Notes under the pieces: generated by a model
What the model was told of the DNA's origin: nothing
Database searches by the model: none
What the model saw: only the letters and a program-made list of their open reading frames with translations
NCBI GenBank assembly: GCA_037447655.1
Contig: JBBHKE010000817.1
Span: forward strand, 30,191 to 94,190
Direction of reading: 5' to 3'
DNA: 64,000 bases
Source of the DNA: Zygnema cylindricum
Lineage: Eukaryota; Streptophyta; Zygnematophyceae; Zygnematales; Zygnemataceae
Shown: positions 25,701 through 43,690 of the stretch, piece after piece
Layout of the letters: each line of letters begins with the position of its first letter
Numbering within the stretch: the stretch's first letter is position 1
Position numbers and translations under genes: made by a program

Positions 25701-26289
25701 CCTTTTGTTGTTTTTAGTTGCATACTTCCCAAGTTCTTATATACCAGATGTAGGCAAGTGCTTATCACCAGGAGTTTTATTTCAATTATACTTCGAATTC
25801 GTGAAATCACTTGATGATTTTCTCCCTCATGTATAATCTCTCAAATGTAAATTAGGGAACCATCTTACAAGTTTTCCTCAAATGTTGAAGAGAAGATAAT
25901 ATTCTCATTTTTCCTTCGGAAATTTCACACAGGAATTTGTCCACGGTAATTTCCGAAAGCCATTAACGGAGGAAGTGGAGATAGAACTCAAGAAGGTAGT
26001 GACCTTTGAAGACCTTAAAAAAGGGAAAGGGAAAGCAATCTCAGAAACTAATCAGACAATCCAAGCCGATGTATTTGCAAGTGTGTTGCGACGTTTTATG
26101 TTCCGATACTTAGCCGTTGAAAATTTCAAAGGCAAAGACCCGTTGAAACTGTATATGGTCGACAATCGAATCGCCAATTGGCCTTTAGAATCTCTTGACG
26201 TGGACGATCTGGAAGATCTTCTCCCAGATTCTCTCCTACTTGAACATTCCTTTGAATGCTATCAGTTTTTGAGGCGTAAATCGACATAA
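4706..26289 (+). CDS. RNF213-like giant AAA+ protein with RZ-type zinc finger
   Basis: A dynein-like AAA+ protein of about 4,708 residues; human RNF213 is about 5,200. Exons: 4706-7056, 7425-10305, 10766-12061, 12377-12550, 12700-13352, 13585-13693, 13884-13997, 14557-15093, 15477-15625, 16266-16488, 16828-17060, 17169-17319, 17481-17582, 18346-18555, 18965-19089, 19259-22104, 22442-23195, 23483-23816, 24023-24187, 25173-25535, 25933-26289. All introns are GT-AG and every junction keeps frame. The ATG at 4706 (CAACCATGG) is the first in-frame ATG. Family marks: an AAA2-like P-loop (1728-1735), AAA3 Walker A GETGCGKT (2124-2131) with Walker B FLDE, AAA4 Walker A GKPGSGKT (2437-2444) with VLDEVGLAE, the GISNWALDAAKMNRAIHLS segment, an RZ-like finger (3991-4028) and the family's C-terminal shell. 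I find no RING. In animals RNF213 is a cytosolic E3 ligase acting at lipid droplets and on intracellular pathogens; that role here is inference. Gene identity is firm; an extra 5' exon and individual splice sites are less certain. Confidence 0.85.
6228..6565 (+). repeat. in-frame 21-bp coding minisatellite (heptad array)
   Basis: Inside exon 1 of the RNF213-like gene, about 16 imperfect copies of a 21-bp unit encode a charged heptad of the type DSEEKLT (residues about 508-620). Insertions of single lysine codons break the register in places (EEKKLMESEKKK). The array is highly charged, cysteine-free, and probably disordered or weakly coiled-coil. Most unit boundaries keep frame, so copy number can change without breaking the protein. 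Confidence 0.85.
7057..7424 (+). other. intron 1 of the RNF213-like gene, with tandem repeat
   Basis: The donor AAG|GTGTGT at 7056/7057 and the acceptor TTTTGCAG at 7417-7424 keep reading phase (2 bases + 1 base). Positions about 7093-7320 hold four to five diverged copies of a unit of roughly 50-57 bp built around GTTGATGACTTGCCACCTTA. The first unit begins in what would be read-through sequence after the donor. Confidence 0.7.
10249..10860 (+). other. AAA2-like P-loop region of the RNF213-like protein
   Basis: The end of exon 2 encodes DLPGMGKTTWIHDHA, a clean P-loop at residues 1728-1735. Exon 3 then gives SLLHLDIGPV, which holds the aspartate of a Walker B strand but lacks the following glutamate. 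That pattern fits a unit that binds but does not hydrolyse ATP, as reported for AAA2 of the RNF213 core. The intron at 10306-10765 splits the unit. Confidence 0.6.
11860..12550 (+). other. AAA3 module of the RNF213-like protein
   Basis: Walker A GETGCGKTS (from 11903, residues 2124-2132) lies in exon 3. Walker B VWVFLDEINT (D2182, E2183) opens exon 4 and is followed by VVLAACNPYR, the sensor-1 segment with its asparagine. All residues needed for ATP hydrolysis appear to be present. Confidence 0.8.
13285..13997 (+). other. AAA4 module of the RNF213-like protein
   Basis: Walker A IFVIGKPGSGKTLALQL (K2443, T2444) ends exon 5. Exon 6 encodes MLPYQGSESSTSEGIVK, a segment I associate with this family. 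Exon 7 holds Walker B VVVLDEVGLAE (D2512, E2513). Exon 8 follows with the GISNWALDAAKMNRAIHLS segment. The module looks catalytically intact. Confidence 0.8.
21921..22034 (+). other. RZ-like zinc finger of the RNF213-like protein
   Basis: Residues 3991-4028 read W-R-C-N-G-C-G-C-Y-F, then C4005-G, then C4014-P-D-C4017, then H4028. Spacing resembles the RZ-type finger shared by RNF213 and ZNFX1, whose usual form is C-x-N-G-H-x-Y followed by C-G and C-x-x-C. The histidine position is glycine (G3997) here, flanked by C3996 and C3998, so a cysteine may replace the usual ligand. In animal RNF213 this finger is needed for ubiquitylating bacterial lipopolysaccharide. Confidence 0.7.
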
Positions 26290-26519
26290 ACACGGTGAGC
26301 AAGTTCACTTTTTCCTTGTCGGCCTTTGTTTTTAATTTCAAATTTGAGTAGTTTCTTATTTAACATGCATACCCAAGAGCAAGACTGTACAAATCTGTGC
26401 AAGTTTGGTTGACGTAATGTTTGTTTGTGTTTCATAAGGTCCACTTATTTTTTCCTTTATGTTGTCCCATAAATGTCTGAAAAGAAGGCATGTGTCGCCT
26501 CACCTAATCTTCACACTAA
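26290..26519 (+). other. probable 3' UTR of the RNF213-like gene
   Basis: Short AT-rich stretch between the stop codon (TAA 26287-26289) and MITE D1. No canonical AATAAA was noticed inside it, so the transcript may run on through D1. An ATTAATAAAA motif lies near 27374-27386. Confidence 0.3.
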
Positions 26520-27305
26520 GGGTGACGTTCCATTAGACGAAAGTGGGGTTTGTTACTGGACGCCGTACGTTTTCGTAGATCGCCGTACAGAGCCGTACCG
26601 GGTTTTTTTTTTGTCAGTCGAAACATCGTTACTGGAAAGCTGGAAAGCTGTCGGGAAGCTCCAATGATGTAGGCGTAATGCTGTCGGGAAGCTCCAATGA
26701 TGTAGGCGTAATTACTGACCGTTGGATGTTTCACTGTTTGAGATCCGCGAAGCAATCGAGCACATCAGTGGGCCCCAGCTCTCCTCGCCCACTAAATGAT
26801 TGCCATTCATTACCATTGGTACACGTGAAAAGGGAACAAAAAATCTACGTTGTACAAGCGATCACAGGCGTGCACGTCGTACATGCCATGTGCCTCCCTG
26901 CCACTTGAATATATCATGTTTCAGGTCAGGTGAAAATATCCTCGCACACTTCGTCTGACATCCACCGACATTCAAAGTTTGCCGCGACCTTCAAGGTTTG
27001 TCGCGTCTTTTTGCCATTCCGTTTCGAAATTTTGATTTCCATTTTCAAAATCAAAATCTAGCCAAAAACTTTATGTACGAATCATTAATTACCTCCGGTG
27101 GTACTGAAATTTTGTACAGATATTCCATTTGTAGATTTTTTTCAAGATTTTTAGAATTTGGACTCTAACCTACGTGGCGCCAATCATAATTGAGTGAAAT
27201 TTGTTACCAGGCCGAAAAATGGAGCGGACTTCTGGTAAACGCTGCCAAGAGACTACCAGAGACTTGTCCGTACATTTACTGGGACCGCTTAATGGAACGT
27301 CACCC
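26520..27305. mobile_element. MITE family D, copy 1 (PIF/Harbinger-like)
   Basis: A 786-bp element whose ends are inverted repeats (GGGTGACGTTCCATTAGACG and, on the right, CTTAATGGAACGTCACCC). It is flanked by a direct TAA at 26517-26519 and 27306-27308. A 3-bp TWA target duplication is typical of PIF/Harbinger and Tourist elements. No transposase. A small internal tandem duplication of GCTGTCGGGAAGCTCCAATG lies at about 26646-26710. Confidence 0.8.
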
Positions 27306-27308
27306 TAA

Positions 27309-29107
27309 ATTTTAGTAAACGTAATGAAATCCTTTTATGTGTTTTTTTGTTTTCTTTGTTTATTGTTCTAGATATTAATAAAAATTTGATGCTTCTGTGG
27401 AGGACAGGTGCACTTTTTTTATCAAAGAGTGTAAAATTGACGTATCTTTGGTACTCGAGGTTGTGGTTTTAGAAGTAGAAGTGGGACAGGGTTAGTATCT
27501 GGTCATTTTAAATATGTAGCGACTTCCTTTTAATCAGTCTTTCCTTTTAAATAGTCTTCGGCATGCAATAGTGTATGCTGTTCTATGTTGATGAGTTGTA
27601 CATAGTTTGTAAATGGTGTAAAATTGTAAATAGTCAACTATATCCGTAGTTCGAAGAGTTGTAACGAGTAACTCTAAATACACTTTTTTACTCACCACAA
27701 ATTGTAAAATGCAATTCTTATCATCTCTTGATTTTTGTCATGCTCTGTTGTCTTGAGCTGTACGTTTTTCAAATTGTTGAACATAAAATTTTGGTAGAAG
27801 ATGGCGGTTCTTGCAAGTTTTTTATTTACCTGGTTGAATATAAAGTAAAGCAAATGTATATTGGTGTATCTGTGCTTTTTTTCTGTATCGTTTTTATTTC
27901 GTAACAGGTCATACAGATAGTACTCTGTACAATTTAATGACTTTGTAAGACTATATGACAATGTCATACAAAAATAATATTACTGAACTTTCAGGTCTTT
28001 GATATACTCGTTACTTCAGACTTGAAGGGGTTTTTAGTGTTTGACATTAGTGTCTAAATTGATATTCCGACATTATACAAGTTAAAGTTCAGATGAAGTA
28101 AAAGTACGCCTTGTACACAAGTGCTGTGTAGTGTGCGATAAGTGTGCAATAAAAAAGAGTAGTTTTATACACTTTGTTAACTTTATTGTATGTCTATTTA
28201 TTCGCAAAAGGTCAAGGAGTGGATGATTAATTCTGGTGCATCCCATCATGAAAGGATTCTTTACCAAAGAAAAAAAATCACAGCAAAACACGAGAAAGTT
28301 GGTACAAGATTATGGGTGAGTTGAAGAAAAGTACCAATTTGTTAACCACATGAGATTCACGTTTTATCCGATACACCATTAAGGCCCTTTTCCTTTCATA
28401 TATAACAAATGTCACACAAAACAACTGAAATCAAAGTCTAAAAAACTGTAGAAAACCTTGCAGATAATACGCCTGTTTAAATCTTAAAATAATCTTAAAA
28501 CTACTAATTCCCTGTTTATATACAACGATGAAACTGAAGGGGCTATCAGTTTTGTTTTAAAAAAAGCATTAATTCTTAAGGCTAGAAAATGAACTCTCTA
28601 GGTTCAGAGTGATTTTTATTTTATCTAAAGCAAAAAAACTCCACCATTTGGCGATCAATTCTGAGAGGGAGAGGGAGGCGTGTAGCAAGAGGGAGAGGGA
28701 GAGGGAGTGGGAGTGGGAGAGGTATAGGGAGGGAAAGAGGGAGAGGGAGAGGGAGAAGAAGAGAGGGAGAGGGAAAGACGTCTCAGGAAAAATTACTTGT
28801 ATAACAAATCAGATCTAAAAGCCATCGGGATTTAAATCAGATCTACAAGCCATTTGCAATTTCCCAATTTATTTATTTTTACTTTTTTTAGAAGAATTAC
28901 CAGAAAATTTTGCCAAAAAAAAAGGCGGTCACATTTTATCGTCTCCGACTTTGTGTCTCCACATCTTCCAAATATCTCACCACCTTCACAAAACAACAAA
29001 CAACATACCAGAAATTAATCCCATTAAGAAAAATAAATAGAATAAAATAAAATAAAAAATGAAAAACGCTCGAAAAAAAAAAAATAACAACCAAACCAGC
29101 ACCACTA
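27309..29107. other. AT-rich intergenic region, no gene seen
   Basis: Between MITE D1 and the MITE at 29108. No exon with splice support was found. It may hold the distal 3' UTR of the RNF213-like gene and, toward its right end, sequence downstream of the minus-strand kinase. A GA tract at about 28660-28790 is listed separately. Confidence 0.4.
28660..28790. repeat. GA-rich microsatellite
   Basis: Imperfect GGGAGA / GAGAGG hexamer tract. An open frame over it is pure composition (arginine/glutamate only) and is not a gene. Confidence 0.8.
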
Positions 29108-29317
29108 CACCGCCCATCGTTACTAGCGTTAAGGATTTATTAGTGTTGATGTGAAATTAGAGTAAATACTACCAATTATAATATGCAAAGACATTAAAAT
29201 CCTGACATATTGTAGTCCACTCCCTTAAATAGTGATTTTAAAACTATTTTTTGGTTTTTTGGCCAGAAAAAGTCACGACCAAATTAGTGTGTTCCACTCT
29301 AATAGCGATGGAAGGTG
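29108..29317. mobile_element. TA-flanked MITE with the CACCG...CGGTG-type end
   Basis: A 210-bp element. The left end is CACCGCCCATCGTTACTAG; the right end CTAATAGCGATGGAAGGTG is imperfectly inverted. TA at 29106-29107 and 29318-29319. It belongs to the same terminal-repeat superfamily as A, B, F, G and H. Confidence 0.65.
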
Positions 29318-29399
29318 TACCGTTGTAAGTTACCCACTTGATAAGAAACAATCCCATTTCAAACCACTCTATTAAGAGGTTTGAGGGGGTTTTTTCCCC

Positions 29400-29790
29400 T
29401 CTCTTATTGGATCGATTCTCACAGAAAGCAACAAATACGTCTTTTTATGACCATGTTTAAAAACTTAACACACAAAATATTGAAGCTCCCTTTATCTTTT
29501 TGACCGATTTTCACGAAAACAAGAAAACAATTAACGAGTTTATTAAGAAACCGTGTTTGAAAACTTACTACACCTTTTCTTTTTCACTCATTTTAATAAA
29601 AACAACCACGGAGTTCACGAAAAACCGCCTTTGAGAACTTATACAACCTTTTCCTTTTAACCAATTTTCACAAAGACCATCAGAATGTTTATAAAAACAC
29701 GTGTTTGAAAACTTTGAACATTTCGTCGCCTTTTCTTTTTGACCTATTTTAACGAAAACCATCAACGACTACATAAAAAAAACACGTTTT
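29400..29790. repeat. diverged tandem repeat, period about 85 bp
   Basis: Four to five imperfect copies carrying the succession CTTTTTGACCGATTTTCACGAAAAC ... GTGTTTGAAAACTT recur at roughly 85-bp steps. It lies where the last exon of the minus-strand kinase would be expected. Confidence 0.6.
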
Positions 29791-29870
29791 AAACGTTTTT
29801 TTGGCCATTTTGGGCCTCTCTTCCACTAAAGAAACAGTACAAACAAACAAAAAAAAATATTAAAACTTAC

Positions 29871-37933
<8,063 letters not shown>

Positions 37934-37974
37934 AATAGTTTTTTAATTTTCCTTTTTGATTTTTTTTCTTTCCT

Positions 37975-38028
37975 TTTGTTTTGTTTTGTTTTGTTTTGTT
38001 TTGTTTTGTTTTGTTTTGTTTTGTTTTA
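37975..38028. repeat. (TTTTG)n microsatellite at kinase 5' end
   Basis: About ten copies of TTTTG, 42 bp upstream of the kinase ATG (37931-37933, minus strand), so in its 5' UTR or promoter. The transcript would carry CAAAA repeats. Confidence 0.9.
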
Positions 38029-38794
38029 CGCTGTTTTATTTTCTTCGCTCTTCTTTCCTTTTCTTTCCTTTTCTTTCCTATTCTTTTTATTTTTTCTGTC
38101 GTGAACACAATTCTTTGATTTGATAAAAAAAAAAACAAAAACAATTTGGAGTCGTGAGAGCCTCAAGTCTTCTTGATTCTTTAATTTTAGAGGTTCCTCA
38201 CTCGTTTTTTTATCTAAAATTTGTAATTATAGCAGAGTTGTGAGGAAACTATTTTTTTTTTTCCTTTTTAGAAGATAATTATAGTATAGGAGGGATAATC
38301 CATAAGTGTTTTCAAAATAAACAGGTAATTGCAAACAGTAATTGAGATATTATTCTTGCTTTCAAAAAACTTAACTAACAAAATTCACTAGAAAAAAAAA
38401 CCACAATTATAAAAATCACAAAAAAATATTATAAACTTGTTTCCCTTTGAAGAAAAGTTAAAGGTTCAAAAAAGCTCAAGAAGAACACGAAAGTTTGTAA
38501 GAATAAAAATAAATACGAAAAAAATGGTGACACTACAGTAATATTGCAAGAAAAATCCGTCTGGAAAATCTTAGAAACTTCTTCTGTTTGTCAACAGCTT
38601 CCGGAGAAAAAGCGTTGAATCAGGAGGAAACAGGAAGGCTAAAATGTACAAAAAGGTCAAAGAAATATATCCAATATTCCGTGCGTAATCTGAGTGTATT
38701 CCGTGCATGATGTGTACGTTTCATACACGTATTGTATACATGGTTCTGGGATAGCGGCTCATGGAGGCTTACCAATTTAAATCCGTAAACCATA
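38029..38794 (-). promoter_or_regulatory. upstream region of the USP-domain kinase
   Basis: AT-rich, no coding exon seen on either strand. By position it should contain the kinase promoter, but I find no clear TATA box and start site. Confidence 0.25.
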
Positions 38795-38915
38795 GTTCAA
38801 AAGTAGGTGACCGTACGCCCATACAATATGCCTATTGTATGCAAAACATACAATATGGCCTTAAGACCCATATTGTATTGGCCGCAAAATGAAATAAAAT
38901 AGTAACAGGGTTGTA
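38795..38915 (-). mobile_element. family-E repeat, copy 2
   Basis: Reverse complement of the 2918-3020 block, with the same stacked palindromes (ATACAATATG / CATATTGTAT) and the same flanking CAACCCTGTTAC motif in reverse (GTAACAGGGTTG). Similarity stops near a TACTG-rich run at about 38913-38940. Confidence 0.6.
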
Positions 38916-39567
38916 CTGTACTGTACTGCACTGTACTGTAATTTACTTTCTGGTTTGGTCAACGCAGAAAACTGAGGCATTCCGTACTGTAGATATTCGT
39001 ACTTTACTGTAGCGTAGTAGAAGTGTGAGATGAAACCGTTTTATAGTCAAATTAAGAAAATCTCCGCGAAGAATGCGCGGCTAATTTTATTCTTTGGTTT
39101 CAATTCGCAAATTTGAGCGAATTGCGACACCAGAAGGCTTCAGTATTTTTTAGTTTTTTCTGTATTTTCCCCAAGTTAACTCGTAGAAAAATGAAAGGTC
39201 CACCGGATTTCCCGCGGCTATCTCAATCATTGAGCTTTTGAAGCTCTGCGGGTCGTAGCTTTTTTCAATACAAATATTTTTAGACACTCCAGCTGGCCCA
39301 ATGGTGCTCAGCCCTTAGAATTACGGTACGACGGTACGACGGTACGTCGGGGATTTTCGGACCAAAAACTGGCAGTCAACAGTTTACGGGGAAACACGCC
39401 AGAAAACAGAACGAAGGGGGGGAAATTCAGGGGTGACTTTCGCACGTGATTTCCAAACGGGAATCCTAATCAGCTTCCGACGTACCGGCCAACGTGTGCA
39501 TTTATAGTTTTATACAAACCAATGAAGAAAGTACAACCAGAAATAAACGTTTTTTTCTTTTACGGTA
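38916..39567. other. intergenic, no gene seen
   Basis: Contains a short TGTAC/TACTG microsatellite (38913-38942) and a few ACGGTACG repeats near 39325-39350. Nothing else recognised. Confidence 0.5.
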
Positions 39568-39772
39568 CACCGCCAATCGTTATTAGCGTTGTGTACGCTA
39601 ATTCCGTCCCGCTTTTTTTTAATCTCAAATATCCACACTATTTAAAAAAAACCCTAATTCCTAATTAGAATAGACGATTTCTTCGAAAATTTTCAAATTC
39701 CCAATTAGCGTAAACCACGCTAATTTTTCGTATACACTAAAAAAACTTACACGCTAATAACGATTGGCGGTG
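39568..39772. mobile_element. MITE family G, copy 1 (TA-flanked)
   Basis: A 205-bp element: left end CACCGCCAATCGTTATTAGCG, right end CGCTAATAACGATTGGCGGTG, a near-perfect inverted pair, with TA at 39566-39567 and 39773-39774. A related copy lies at 60571-60767. Confidence 0.85.
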
Positions 39773-39774
39773 TA

Positions 39775-40509
39775 CTGTAGTGAAAAACCTCGGTCTGAAA
39801 CTCCGAATACGTCAACCTCGTAATGGCAGTTTACCTTAAGAGAATCGAACATTGAATGTAATGTACACGTGTATATTTGTCTGTTAGCGGAAATGCGTAC
39901 GTACTTTTGGTTAGGCGGAAGCGCTTACACCGGCCTGGACAAAACAGTACAAATGTAGTACACGTTAGTACAAAATTCATTGCAGGTGTGTCAGGAATAC
40001 TGTCGTAATTTGACTAGCTTTGACCTGTGCAAAAAGTGTGTATTATTTATTTAGTTACCTCCTGACTTTATGTCGATCATCCTGACCGTCCGATGCGCTT
40101 ATTACCGTAAATTTCGTATCCTACAACGTTGTTCCTTACATTTTAATGATTTAATCCCAGGTGTGTCTGAATCGCCCATTGCTATTGGTTACAACTTGAA
40201 CACACCTCAACACAGCCGGGGAAAATTTCTCATTCGATATCTCATCCGGGGTGTATCTGCCGTTGCTCATGACTCCACATCGTCACGGGCGTGTCGCCCA
40301 ATGAGAAGTTGCGAAAGTGCGCATACTGCCACTGGCCGATGTTCGTAAGCGGTCTCGCGTGAAGCTGAGCACCTCCGTCAAAGACATAAAAAAATGTACG
40401 GAAGGGAAAATGTCTCATTTTCTAGTTATGCGCGTCAAACGACGTAAGCACTACAATGTTCGGTTTTGATTTTTCGGTTCCTATTTAAGTATTTATACTA
40501 TGTTAAAGC
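39775..40509. other. intergenic, no gene seen
   Basis: No exon with splice support. An open frame of 92 codons at 40070-40348 has no recognisable content and unremarkable composition; I do not call it a gene. Confidence 0.5.
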
Positions 40510-41248
40510 ACACAATTCAAATCGTTATTAGTGTTAAAGTTTCTTTGGCACTTCAAACATTTTTTCTCCGTGCACACTTGCCAGATTGTCAATCGGAGAC
40601 CGCCAATAGGAAGGTGAGAATCTCGCCTTCCAATAGCAACCATCGGATTGGCAATCGGACAAGTGTGCTTTTAAAAGATGTTTTGAGTGGCGAAAAAACC
40701 TTTAACACTAACAACGATTACACCGTGAATCGCTATTAGCGTGTTGAACTCTAATTGAGGTACCCTGTTTTTTTGGGCAAATTCTCAAATAGAATTAAAC
40801 ATTCTAAATGTTTCTACACGTTATTTGAGGTAGCCCATTAAAAAGGATTCATGACTCTAATATAGTGCCATTATAAATAGTGTGGTGTACGGAATGTCAG
40901 AGACGTACTATTATGTAATTTTTCAAGTAGAAAAGTACATAAAAAGCATTCAAGCTGTCCCGTAGTTGCGCTAACATGTAATTGCGTAAATGTTTTCCGG
41001 CATAAGCGGATGTCAAAAAAACGCGACGGCGTACGATATGAACAATTTCGTACATGCACATATTTTAGTGTGGATATATTACGCTCCAAAAAAATTTACA
41101 AAGCATTGTACAAATTAGAGTATACGAAAAATTATAATAAAAATTATTTCCACAAAAAAACGACAATCTCAAATAGCGTAAATGTTGCTAATTGTTTTAT
41201 TTCGCTATTTATTTCATTACGCTAATAGCGATTCACAGTGTAGCGGTG
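40510..41248. mobile_element. MITE family B, copy 2, split by a nested MITE
   Basis: Left part 40510-40720 has the family-B interior (CTCCGTGCACACTTGCC ... GGACAAGTGTGC ... GTGGCGAAAAA). Its right terminal repeat stops at AACAACGATTA (40720) and resumes after the nested element as TAGCGGTG (41241-41248). Removing the nested element rebuilds a normal end followed by TA at 41249-41250. The left end is degenerate. Confidence 0.75.
40721..41240. mobile_element. MITE family F, nested in family B
   Basis: A 520-bp element with ends CACCGTGAATCGCTATTAGCG and CGCTAATAGCGATTCACAGTG, flanked by TA at 40719-40720 and 41241-41242. It sits inside the right terminal repeat of MITE B copy 2, and is therefore younger than that copy. 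Non-coding. Confidence 0.85.
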
Positions 41249-41448
41249 TAGCATCGACAATTCTAAATCTTTTCAAAATCCTTCGCGTCAAATGCTTTAG
41301 AATTAAGATTTTTAACACCAAAATTCAGGTGGAAAAATCTAATTTTTTCCTATTAACTATAGATTGAGTGCTTTTACAACACTAATAGTGGCTTGTTTTT
41401 GTGTTTTTTTTTTTACAAATTTAATTAACAAAATCTATATTATTCTAA

Positions 41449-42179
41449 GGGTGAAGTTCCATCAGACGTTTCTGCAATCATACGGCCAACTCTAAAGACC
41501 GGGCCGATTGAGTCGATGTTCCATCACGTAAAGTCTGTAAAACACGTGTTCTAAATTGGCAGGCACCACGCAAGCTACGATCCGGTAGTGAAAATATTTC
41601 AGATTTTCAGCACCAACAGTTTTAACTTCAAATCTTCACTTCCGTACCATGTACCTACGTACTTCGACAAAACTTTTATACTTTTTGTAGACGCCAGTCT
41701 GTACGCCAGCTCATGTTTTAGGGTTTCTGTTTTCGAACGTAACGAAAGTCCTTTGAGAGAAATAGTGTGACGAACAAAAGTTACCGAAAATAGCGTGACG
41801 AAAGAATGTTACGAATTTCGTTTATATTTTCGGTTTATTTTGGAAATTGCGTGTCATGTGCAAACCTTAAGATTTTTCGTTGGTTTTCCATCATGACACG
41901 TAGCTTAATCGTCCAACATGTCACGACTTTTTTTTTTCTATATCTGCCAACCCACCTTCTCGAGGTGAGGGGGGTTGACACTTATAAAGAAATATGAAGA
42001 GAACTCCTCGAAGATGAACATCTGACGGGCAGTATTACTTCCAAGACCTTTAAAGAGTATAGGCAAGATTCTCTGTAATGTTTTTTTTCGTATAAAAACA
42101 AAATAGGCGGTACGATTTGGTACGGAGAGTTTCGGATTTCTGTAAACCTCCCCACTTTTCGCTTGATGGAACGTCACCC
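41449..42179. mobile_element. MITE family D, copy 2
   Basis: A 731-bp element with ends GGGTGAAGTTCCATCAGACG and CGCTTGATGGAACGTCACCC. TAA at 41446-41448 matches AAA at 42180-42182 imperfectly. It is in the opposite orientation to the copy at 63238-63981, and both share blocks such as AAAGTTTTGTCGAAGTACG-type sequence in reverse. Confidence 0.75.
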
Positions 42180-42182
42180 AAA

Positions 42183-43439
42183 GAAAGTGTGGCTCATATG
42201 TGCATAAATCAACTTGGTGCATATGTAAAATCATTGTTTTTATTTTACCCATACATATGATACAACAAAAAAAAACAAACCATTACATTATTTCTACCAA
42301 AATCGTTGATGCACACAACCGATCCTCTCTTATATAAACAAGAAACACACATTTCCAATCGTTTTCATGTCAAAAAAAACGTAAAATCCATAAAATACAA
42401 TAAAAAAAAACATCAAATGCGCTGACTTGAAAGAGGGCCCTCGTTTTCTACTATCGTCTACCCGAACAATAAAAAAGAAAGCGCCGACAATAAACTCAAT
42501 TAAGCGTGAAAGCATTGACAACTAATTACACTAAAAATAAACTGCGCACATTGGAAGCACTCCGAAATCACAAAGCACTAAAACCATGATAGAAAAAATC
42601 ATGTCTTGAAAAATAGCACAAAAAGTACACTTAACAAGTAGCAATAGAATTGAACGAATCAAAATTTGAATTAACTGGAACTAAATGCGCCCAGATTCAT
42701 GGTGAGAAAGCGCACTAAAACTAGTTTTCATTAAGCTTAGGCGCATGAAACTGAACTAACAAAATAAACTAGCCATTTCTAGTTGTACAAAAATCAAAGT
42801 GCACCGAAAAATTAAGGGCTCCTGGACTGTTGTGCTTTACCCTAATAAGTGTTTTACGTAGAATGAACTCAATTACTTATTGCTCTTAAATTGCACAAAT
42901 AAACTTGCGACTAACTTCATTTACATTAGTTCAGCCATTGACAACTAAAATTTAGTGGAAAATTAATAGAGTTGTGAAGGAATTGATCATTTTTTCTCTC
43001 TGCACTTAATTTAGGTGCGTGTTCAAACACTTTTCCTGTTGGATTTCCATACATTTTATAAAATGACCAATTTTTAGAGATTTTTCATGAAATTTAACCT
43101 TAATCTATAAGCAAAACACGTTGAACAAAACTAAGGGCTTTTCCTTTTTAACCTAACGAACTTACTTTGTATTATAACCAATATTCTCCGCACGCTTTTT
43201 CAAAGTGTCCCAATGGGCAAAAAATAAATCGTTACTAAACTGTACTACAATTATATAAGTCGACGACGCATGTGATGGTTCTCAAAGTCTCTAATTTATG
43301 TTGTTGCACCTTATATTTTGAAATTGCTTTCGACGTCGCATTTTTTTGCATGACGTTGTAGGTGAACAAATGTTTATGGTTGAAGATCAATTTACCTTTG
43401 CCTCTCTGTTGAAATTACTAGATTAATGGAGTATTTTCT
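42183..43439. other. intergenic, no gene seen
   Basis: AT-rich, no coding exon. The part at about 43175-43330 is similar to 46005-46160 (ATTCTCCG ... GTCGACGA ... TTGTTGCACC), so it is probably an old family-C fragment. Confidence 0.45.
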
Positions 43440-43690
43440 AGGTTTGAATAGCTCAGCAGGAAAAGAAAAGAATAGCATAAGTAGTCAAGCCCACCTCTTT
43501 CCTCTATCCCCCATACTTGTTGTAGTCACTGAAAGAAAGAAAGAGTGGTGTAGCCATGGCTCCCTCAGAACCATAGACAAGACTAAGGAGTGACATAAGT
43601 AACTCTCAAACAAAAGGTTGAGTCCGATAGGACTTGAACCCCCGACCGACAGAGCGAGGCGTAGCCGTCAGCTCTAACCAGTTTGTCGTA
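43440..43690 (-). mobile_element. possible tRNA-derived SINE or tRNA pseudogene
   Basis: Reverse-complemented, 43690-43619 gives CTGGTTAGAGC, a tRNA D-arm-like box A region, and then GGGGGTTCAAGTCC, a good box B. An anticodon-arm-like hairpin (GACGG ... CTGTC) lies between. The acceptor stem does not pair and the D stem is poor, so this is not a functional tRNA. The sequence beyond it, down to about 43440, could be a SINE body. No second copy was found in the window, so the SINE call is tentative. Confidence 0.4.

Noticed and set aside
43619-43690. Functional tRNA gene
   Set aside because: Acceptor stem halves do not pair, the D stem is poor, and the anticodon loop is too long.
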